The notes below the pieces were generated by a model. That model ran no database searches, was not told the origin of the DNA, and saw only the letters and a list, made by a program, of their open reading frames with translations. A DNA stretch of 64,000 nt from Azonexus sp. (GTDB lineage: Bacteria > Pseudomonadota > Gammaproteobacteria > Burkholderiales > Rhodocyclaceae): the NCBI RefSeq assembly GCF_030824335.1, contig NZ_JAVBXX010000011.1:186001-250000 (forward strand). The letters run 5' to 3'. The position numbers were made by a program, and so were the translations under genes. This document shows, piece by piece, positions 58,771-64,000 of this stretch (position 1 is the first letter of the stretch; each line of letters starts with the position of its first letter).

Positions 58771-60123
58771 TCAGGCGCGACCGCGCAACATGCTGAGATA
58801 GGTCGGTTTCAGGGCCATCGTCTTCATGACCCAGCTGATCCACAACTCTTCGAGCGGCGCAATGATGCCCGGGAAGGATGGTGTCAGATTGTCCTTGTAG
58901 TCGAATTCGACAAGCATCGCCTGCCCCAGTCGGGTAATCAGCGGGCAAGAGGTATAACCGTCGTAGCGTGCCGTCGTCTCGGCGCCGGAAATCGCGGCGA
59001 TCAGGTGGTCGACCGCAACCGGCACCTGCCACTTGACGCTGGCTGCCGTCTTGCCCTTGGGCACGCCGGCCACGTCGCCGACAGCGAACACGTTGTCGAA
59101 ACGCTTGTGCCGCAAATTATGCTTATCCACCTCGATCCAGCCATCCTTGGCCCAGCCGCCTTCCTGCCAGGGTAGCGGACTGTTGCGTACCGAGTCCGGC
59201 GCACGCATCGGCGGGATGACGTTGATGAAGTCGTACTGCAGTTCGACTGGTCCGATCGGCGTCTTGAACACGGCCAGTTTCTTGGCCAGATCGATCGATT
59301 CCAGCACCCGCTCGTAATTGACCTTGACGCCGCGCTCCTCGAACAGCATGCGGACCTTTTCATGCACGATGGGCACGCTGAACAAGGCCTTGTTGTTGGC
59401 GTTGTAAATGATCTCGGCTTTGCCACGATTGCCACGGCGACGCAGGTAATCGTCGGTGATGAAGGAGTACTTGAGCGGTGCGCCGGCACATTTCATCTCG
59501 GTTCCGGGACGCTGGAATACGCCAACGCCACCCTTGTCGGCAAAATCCGACATCGCCCGCCAGGTCGCCTCAGCCTTGGCCGGACTGTGATAAATGCTGC
59601 CCAGACCGTTGTTGCCGATCTGCTCGACATCCATGCCGGGAATGGCCTCGTAATCCAGCTTCAAACCGGTCGCGACGATCAGGAAATCGTACGGATAAGA
59701 CTTGCCGCTCTCGCTGACGACCTTGTTGCCTTCCGGATCGAACTCGACGACCCGCTCTTCAACCAGTTCGACACCGTCAGGCACATATTCCCGCGTCGTG
59801 GATAGCGGATAGGAAACCGGCTTGATACCGGCAGCGACCAGCGTAAAACCCGGTTGATAAAAATGCTCCTTGCGCGCATCGATCAGCGTGATTTTTGCGC
59901 CATCGAGCCGCTTGGCCAGATGTGAGGCAGCAGCCAGACCTGCCGCCCCAGCACCGGCGATGACGATGCGGGCCGACGATTTTAGCTTGCTCTCGGCCCG
60001 CGCCACGCCCGGCGCCAGCAGCAAAGAACCTGCCCCCGCCGCGCCAAGCATCAGGAACGAACGACGATCCAGATTTTTCTTTCCGGCATCGTCCAGAACC
60101 GCCTTCAGTGCGTCCTTGTACAT
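58771..60123 (-). CDS. Sulfide:quinone oxidoreductase-like flavoprotein (Tat)
   Basis: The 450-residue protein has a twin-arginine signal (RRSFLMLGAAGAG), an FAD-binding Rossmann motif (IVIAGAGAAGLAAASHLA), KCAGAPLKYSFITDDYL with a conserved cysteine, the second FAD motif VFAVGDVAGVPKGKTAAS, and YTSCPLITRLGQAML with another cysteine. This fits sulfide:quinone oxidoreductase or flavocytochrome c sulfide dehydrogenase (FccB/SoxF-like) proteins; no cytochrome partner is adjacent. GGGAGG precedes the ATG at 60123, and ATG 60129 is also in frame. Confidence 0.82.
   Translation of the reverse strand: MYKDALKAVLDDAGKKNLDRRSFLMLGAAGAGSLLLAPGVARAESKLKSSARIVIAGAGAAGLAAASHLAKRLDGAKITLIDARKEHFYQPGFTLVAAGIKPVSYPLSTTREYVPDGVELVEERVVEFDPEGNKVVSESGKSYPYDFLIVATGLKLDYEAIPGMDVEQIGNNGLGSIYHSPAKAEATWRAMSDFADKGGVGVFQRPGTEMKCAGAPLKYSFITDDYLRRRGNRGKAEIIYNANNKALFSVPIVHEKVRMLFEERGVKVNYERVLESIDLAKKLAVFKTPIGPVELQYDFINVIPPMRAPDSVRNSPLPWQEGGWAKDGWIEVDKHNLRHKRFDNVFAVGDVAGVPKGKTAASVKWQVPVAVDHLIAAISGAETTARYDGYTSCPLITRLGQAMLVEFDYKDNLTPSFPGIIAPLEELWISWVMKTMALKPTYLSMLRGRA
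59008..59017 (-). repeat. YTGCGGTCRAC motif copy in the flavoprotein gene
   Basis: Plus strand reads GTCGACCGCAA; the gene reads PVAVDH. Confidence 0.7.
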
Positions 60124-60194
60124 ACGCATGACCTCCCTTTGATGAGCGCCAAACAACAATAAGCAAATTAGTGAATACTAAATATCAAGACCTG

Positions 60195-60240
60195 AAAAAG
60201 CGACCCTGGCCTCAGCAAGTACCTGAGAACCGGGATCGCC
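60195..60240 (-). terminator. Imperfect hairpin between rhodanese and flavoprotein genes
   Basis: On the minus strand GCGA, CCC and CTCAG blocks pair with CTGAG, GGG and TCGC through small bulges, followed by five T residues. It may cut or reduce transcription into the flavoprotein gene. Confidence 0.55.
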
Positions 60241-60252
60241 TTGTCAGAACAA

Positions 60253-60864
60253 TCAACGCGGGAAGTACATCTTCCCCTTCTCCAGTTTGTAGCTCCACGG
60301 CAAATCGCTGTTCTTCCAGCCATTGACCACGCGCTGCCCCTTCTTCGGCCCCTCTGAAGCACGGTCGCCTTCGAAGCCCTCGGCCACACTGTAAACACGG
60401 GTGTAACCAGCCGCCTGCAGGCGATCCGCCGCCTTCGAACTACGGTCGCCGGAGCGACAGAGCAGTATGACTGGCGCATCCTTGGCCAAACCCAGCTCCT
60501 TCAACCGGCGCTCGATCTCCGGTACGAAATCCTGGTTCGGCTCCAGCTTGTACATGGTGCGCTTTTCATCCCAATCGCTCATGATTTCCTGGTGTTCGAC
60601 AAATGGCACCAGCGCATCGACATCCGTCGCCATCCCGACGTAAACAGCTTCGGCCCGTGTCCGGATATCGAATAGCGCTACGCCCTTCGCGTCCTTTTTC
60701 TTCATGTCGTAAGCCTGCTGCGGCGTCAGATACAAGCCCAGTTTGCTGACCTTGATTTCCGGCAGCTTGTCCCAGTTCGTTGCACCCGGCGCCCAGTCAG
60801 CAGCAAAACTCAGGGCGGAAAAGGCCAGTGCAACACCGGCTACGGCAAATTTGAGGGTTTTCAT
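60253..60864 (-). CDS. Periplasmic rhodanese-domain protein
   Basis: The 203-residue precursor has a signal peptide ending ALSFAADWA, then a rhodanese domain with ALFDIRTRAEAVYVG and the catalytic loop CRSGDRSSKAA. Rhodaneses move sulfane sulfur, so it may pass sulfur between Sox proteins. Its ATG overlaps the soxB stop as ATGA, so the two are translationally coupled. Confidence 0.88.
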   Translation of the reverse strand: MKTLKFAVAGVALAFSALSFAADWAPGATNWDKLPEIKVSKLGLYLTPQQAYDMKKKDAKGVALFDIRTRAEAVYVGMATDVDALVPFVEHQEIMSDWDEKRTMYKLEPNQDFVPEIERRLKELGLAKDAPVILLCRSGDRSSKAADRLQAAGYTRVYSVAEGFEGDRASEGPKKGQRVVNGWKNSDLPWSYKLEKGKMYFPR

Positions 60865-62585
60865 AGGGCAATCCCCGGATTGTTTTCAGCACCCTTGAGC
60901 TTCGGCATGTTCAGCGTCACCGGCTTCAAGGTCTTGACGTCGCGCAGGTAACGGGCGACGACTTCCCAGATCGGTTCACCGGAGTTTTTCGCCTCCTCCG
61001 ATACCGGTGCCCAACCGGCGACGCGGTAGTTTTTGGCCGGATCGATCAGTTGACCGCGCAACATCATGTTCTGGATGCGCTGACCGGCCTTCGCCGTCGG
61101 GTCACAGGTGTATTGCAGGCCGCCGACGCGCACCATGTCGCCACCTTGCTGGTAGTACGGATCGGGATTGAACAGGTTGTCGCAGACGTCTTCGAGAATG
61201 GTCTTGATCATCTCGCCGCTCATGTTGCTGACCGTCGTCCACGGATAGGTGATCGCCGTCTGGTCGAGCACATGCTCCATCAGGATCGGCTGGCCCGGCA
61301 ACAACGAGGTGCCCCAGCGGAAGCCGGGCGAGAAGGCAATTTCGGCATCCTTCACCTGCATCAGCGCATCGACGATGACCTGGTCGAAGGTGCCATTGAA
61401 GTTGCCGCGGCGGTACAGCGTGCCCTCGGTAACGGCCAGTTTTTCGTTGAGCTTGTCGAGGTAAGGCGCACGTGCCTTGTCGATCAAGGCCTGCATGTCC
61501 TTGTCGGCCGGCAGCAGGTTGGCGAACACCGGCAGCAGCTTGTAGCGATAGCCGGCGATCTTGCCATTCTTGACGTCGAAATCGAGCACGCCGAGATATT
61601 TGCCGTTCGAGCCGGCATTGGTGACCAACGTCTGGCCGCCGGCATTCTTGACGATGACCGGCGCCGGCATGCCGTCGTGCGTGTGGCCACCCATGATGGC
61701 GTCGATGCCCTTGACTCGCGAGGCCATTTTCAGGTCGACGTCCATGCCGTTATGCGACAGCACTACGACGACCTGGGCGCCCTTGGCGCGGGCTTCGTCG
61801 ACCGTCTTCTGCATGTTCTCTTCCTGGATGCCGAAGCTCCAGTTCGGCGTCTGCCAGCGCGGGTTGGCAATTGGCGTGTAGGGAAACGCCTGGCCGATGA
61901 TGGCGACCGGCACGCCGTTCATGTTCTTCATCACGAAGGGCTTGAACACCGCATCGCCGAAGTCGGTGGTCTTGACGTTCTGGGCGACGATATCGATCTG
62001 GCCGGCGAAATCCTTTTCCTCGATTTCCTTGACCCGCTCTTCGCCATAAGTTGACTCCCAATGCAGGGTCATGACATTGACGCCGAGCGCCTTGCAGGCG
62101 TCGACCATGTCCTGCGCGTTGGTCCACAATGCGGTACCGGAGCCTTGCCAGGTATCGCCGCCGTCAAGCAGCAACGCCCCCGGACGGGTCGCCTTCATGC
62201 GTTTGACCAGCGTCGCGAGGTGCGCGAAGCCGCCGACCTTGCCGTAGGTCTCGGCGGCTTTTTCGAAATTCAGATAGGTGTAGGCGTGCGCTTCGATGCT
62301 GTTCGGCTTGAAGCCGAAATGTTTCAGCAGATTGGCACCAACCAAGTGCGGCACCTTGCCGAACTGATCGCCAAAACCAAGGTTGACGCTCGGCTCGCGG
62401 AAATAAATGGGCTGCAACTGGGCATGACAGTCGGTGATGTGCAGCAGACTGACGTTGCCAAACTTGGGCAAGTCATAGAGCTTGGCCGCCCCTTTTTCTG
62501 CCATGGCAAATTCACTATGCAAGGACATGCCGCCCGCGGCAGCAACCGCCATGACCTGAAGAAACTCCCGACGATTCATGCTCAT
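60861..62585 (-). CDS. soxB: Thiosulfohydrolase SoxB
   Basis: SoxB removes sulfate from the sulfonated SoxYZ carrier. The 574-residue protein has a Tat signal (NRREFLQVMAVAAAGG), the metallophosphoesterase-type motifs LHITDCHAQLQP, LDGGDTWQGSG and GGHTHDGMP for two metals, and FRWGTSLLPGQ with QTAITYPWTTV from the 5'-nucleotidase domain. AAGGA lies six bases before the ATG at 62585. A hairpin with a T-run stands between soxX and this gene. Confidence 0.96.
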   Translation of the reverse strand: MSMNRREFLQVMAVAAAGGMSLHSEFAMAEKGAAKLYDLPKFGNVSLLHITDCHAQLQPIYFREPSVNLGFGDQFGKVPHLVGANLLKHFGFKPNSIEAHAYTYLNFEKAAETYGKVGGFAHLATLVKRMKATRPGALLLDGGDTWQGSGTALWTNAQDMVDACKALGVNVMTLHWESTYGEERVKEIEEKDFAGQIDIVAQNVKTTDFGDAVFKPFVMKNMNGVPVAIIGQAFPYTPIANPRWQTPNWSFGIQEENMQKTVDEARAKGAQVVVVLSHNGMDVDLKMASRVKGIDAIMGGHTHDGMPAPVIVKNAGGQTLVTNAGSNGKYLGVLDFDVKNGKIAGYRYKLLPVFANLLPADKDMQALIDKARAPYLDKLNEKLAVTEGTLYRRGNFNGTFDQVIVDALMQVKDAEIAFSPGFRWGTSLLPGQPILMEHVLDQTAITYPWTTVSNMSGEMIKTILEDVCDNLFNPDPYYQQGGDMVRVGGLQYTCDPTAKAGQRIQNMMLRGQLIDPAKNYRVAGWAPVSEEAKNSGEPIWEVVARYLRDVKTLKPVTLNMPKLKGAENNPGIAL

Positions 62586-62597
62586 ATTCAATCCTTC

Positions 62598-62629
62598 AAA
62601 AAAAGACCCGGCGGGTTCACCAGCCGGGT
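62598..62629 (-). terminator. Terminator-like hairpin between soxX and soxB
   Basis: ACCCGGC and GCCGGGT pair around a ten-base loop. On the minus strand seven T residues follow and run directly into the soxB ribosome binding site. It probably attenuates transcription inside the operon. Confidence 0.8.
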
Positions 62630-62644
62630 TAAGTCACGCAAGGT

Positions 62645-63250
62645 TCATTTCTGGTTGACTGGGGAAGCCGGGTCGAACAGGAAAGCCATCAAATGCTTGA
62701 TCTGCTGTTCGGTCAGAATTTCCGCGTCACCATTGCGCGGCATGTTGCTGCAGGCATTGAACGCCTTGGCGTTGTAGATTTTGCCCCAGGTGTATTTGAC
62801 GATTTCATCGCTGTTGCCACGAACCTTGCCGTATTCGAGCAGGCTGGGACCGATGGTGCCGTAGGACACTTCGTGGTGGCTCATCTGGTGACAGTTGTAG
62901 CAACCACCGCCGTTGTTGTGCGGGGTCTGGTCAGTCCAGGTCAAACCACGACCGCTGACGGCAATTTTCTCGCCCTCTTTCCAGTTACCGAAATACTTGC
63001 CATCGGCTGGGTAACGGATGGTTTTCAGTTGGGCCGCCTCGATCTGCGCCATCACCTGCTTCGACGGCTGCTTCTCGACCGAACAGGCTTTCTGGAAATC
63101 AAGCTGGTACATGCGATGCTTCGCGGCAATCCCGTTCGTCTGGAACGAGCGATCCATCATGGCCTTGAATTCTGCATAGGTATCCTCGCTACCGGCCCAG
63201 GCAGCCGGCAAGACAAGCAGCAGTGCAGCCAGCGTCGTAATCTTTTTCAT
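62645..63250 (-). CDS. soxX: Cytochrome c SoxX
   Basis: The 201-residue precursor has a signal peptide (LAALLLVLPAAWAG), an N-terminal extension of about 90 residues, and a cytochrome domain with the heme site GCYNCH and a possible methionine ligand in CSNMPRNG. SoxX is the small subunit of SoxAX, which attaches thiosulfate to SoxYZ. GGAGGC precedes the ATG at 63250; the longer open frame is not needed. It starts ten bases after soxA ends. Confidence 0.93.
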   Translation of the reverse strand: MKKITTLAALLLVLPAAWAGSEDTYAEFKAMMDRSFQTNGIAAKHRMYQLDFQKACSVEKQPSKQVMAQIEAAQLKTIRYPADGKYFGNWKEGEKIAVSGRGLTWTDQTPHNNGGGCYNCHQMSHHEVSYGTIGPSLLEYGKVRGNSDEIVKYTWGKIYNAKAFNACSNMPRNGDAEILTEQQIKHLMAFLFDPASPVNQK

Positions 63251-63260
63251 GGTCGCCTCC

Positions 63261-64000
63261 TTAGCGCTTGATACCGGGGGTGACGACCTTGCCGCCGTTG
63301 GCAGTCGCCGCCAGATAGACGGAAAGCGCGATGGTGACGTCGGCGCCATAGATCGGTTCAGCCGCTCGCTGCTGGCGATAGCAATCGTTCAGGCGGTGCT
63401 GCATGGTCCAGAACTGCCCTGCCGATACGCGGTATGCGGGCCAACTTCCCCAACCAGCGGCAGCACCTTCCTGGGTACGCAGGTCTGGCAACTCCTGCAT
63501 ACGTATACGCTTGCCCTGCTCGCCATGGCAGGTGGCACAGGAGAAATCCATCGGGCCGGCCCGGTGATAGAACGCCAGCTTGCCCATTTCGTACATTTTC
63601 TTCATTTCCGGCGGACGCATATCAATCTTGATTTTGTGTCCGTTCGACTCGGTCACGACATAAGCCACCAAGGCTGCCACTTTTTCTTTCTCGCCCTTTA
63701 ACCAGCCAGCCTTGACAACGGCCTGTGGATCGAGGCCCTGCAAGGTTTCCATACAGGTCATCAGACGGGTTTCCAGATCCTGCACTTTGCCGGTATCTTT
63801 GAAAAAGCGTGGCAACTGGGCGGAAGCCCCCTTGATGACACCCGGCCCAAGACCGAGATCGCATCGTTCCAAGCTGGAATTCTTCGGTCCACGCTTGGTT
63901 TTCCAAAGTTCTTCGCCTTCTGCCGCAGCAAGTTCTGACGGATTACCATCAGCCAAAGCTTCGCGATACTCATTGATGCCGTCCAGCAACTTGTCACTGG
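63261..64000 (-). CDS. soxA: SoxA, partial (N-terminus beyond the window)
   Basis: The visible 245 residues are open to the window edge, and perhaps 40 residues including the signal peptide are missing. The C-terminal cytochrome domain has the heme site CATCH and the catalytic cysteine in RLNDCYRQQR that carries the thiosulfate adduct. The N-terminal domain keeps two cysteines (RCDLGLG and RLMTCMETLQG) but shows no CxxCH, so this is a mono-heme type. SoxYZ genes are expected outside the window. Confidence 0.93.
   Translation of the reverse strand, partial: SDKLLDGINEYREALADGNPSELAAAEGEELWKTKRGPKNSSLERCDLGLGPGVIKGASAQLPRFFKDTGKVQDLETRLMTCMETLQGLDPQAVVKAGWLKGEKEKVAALVAYVVTESNGHKIKIDMRPPEMKKMYEMGKLAFYHRAGPMDFSCATCHGEQGKRIRMQELPDLRTQEGAAAGWGSWPAYRVSAGQFWTMQHRLNDCYRQQRAAEPIYGADVTIALSVYLAATANGGKVVTPGIKR

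Overview
The window looks like a chromosome segment of a Betaproteobacterium, most likely order Rhodocyclales (a Dechloromonas/Azonexus-like organism). This is inferred from roughly 60% G+C, the pcnB-folK-panB-panC-panD run, the glyoxylate-shunt genes, a periplasmic Sox sulfur-oxidation operon, and the many c-di-GMP and chemotaxis proteins. No database search was possible. No rRNA, tRNA, CRISPR array or insertion sequence was seen.

Layout. 1-1340: an AT-richer edge with a RhuM-family gene and a MerR remnant. 1.4-8.5 kb: creD and a membrane-anchored GH3 hydrolase, tyrS, a TerC-family transporter, two lipoproteins (one FlgO-like) and hda. 8.5-13.4 kb: a HAD phosphatase, pcnB, folK and pantothenate genes panBCD. 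13.4-17.1 kb: a small unknown protein, a NYN-LOTUS protein and a chemoreceptor. 17.4-23.8 kb: isocitrate lyase (aceA), a diguanylate cyclase, ybaN, a LysR regulator, a haloacid dehalogenase and malate synthase (aceB). 23.9-31.2 kb: two more diguanylate cyclases (one with a c-type heme site), lrgAB, a secreted ankyrin protein and a TonB-like protein. 31.2-44.5 kb: an accessory locus with a 2,496-residue RTX adhesin downstream of a TIGR03032/DUF4915 protein, an orphan APS kinase and an unknown protein, divergent from a two-component system. 44.6-50.2 kb: a chemoreceptor, a CaiB-type CoA-transferase, murI, corA and small proteins. 50.3-56.0 kb: dimeric and monomeric isocitrate dehydrogenases and the isocitrate dehydrogenase kinase/phosphatase aceK. 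56.1-64.0 kb: a short chemoreceptor, a YeeE/YedE sulfur transporter, and on the minus strand soxA (cut by the window end), soxX, soxB, a rhodanese, a sulfide:quinone oxidoreductase-like flavoprotein and a small membrane protein.

Two functional themes stand out. The window holds the whole isocitrate branch point: both isocitrate dehydrogenases, aceK, aceA and aceB. It also holds a lithotrophic sulfur-oxidation locus facing a putative sulfur importer.

The most unusual signal is not a gene. The 11-mer YTGCGGTCRAC occurs 17 times at 16 scattered loci, where well under one copy would be expected by chance. One inverted pair forms a perfect 28-bp palindrome just after a gene, the arrangement in which DNA-uptake sequences of other naturally transformable bacteria often serve as terminators. 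It is proposed here as a candidate uptake-type or other genome-wide signal.
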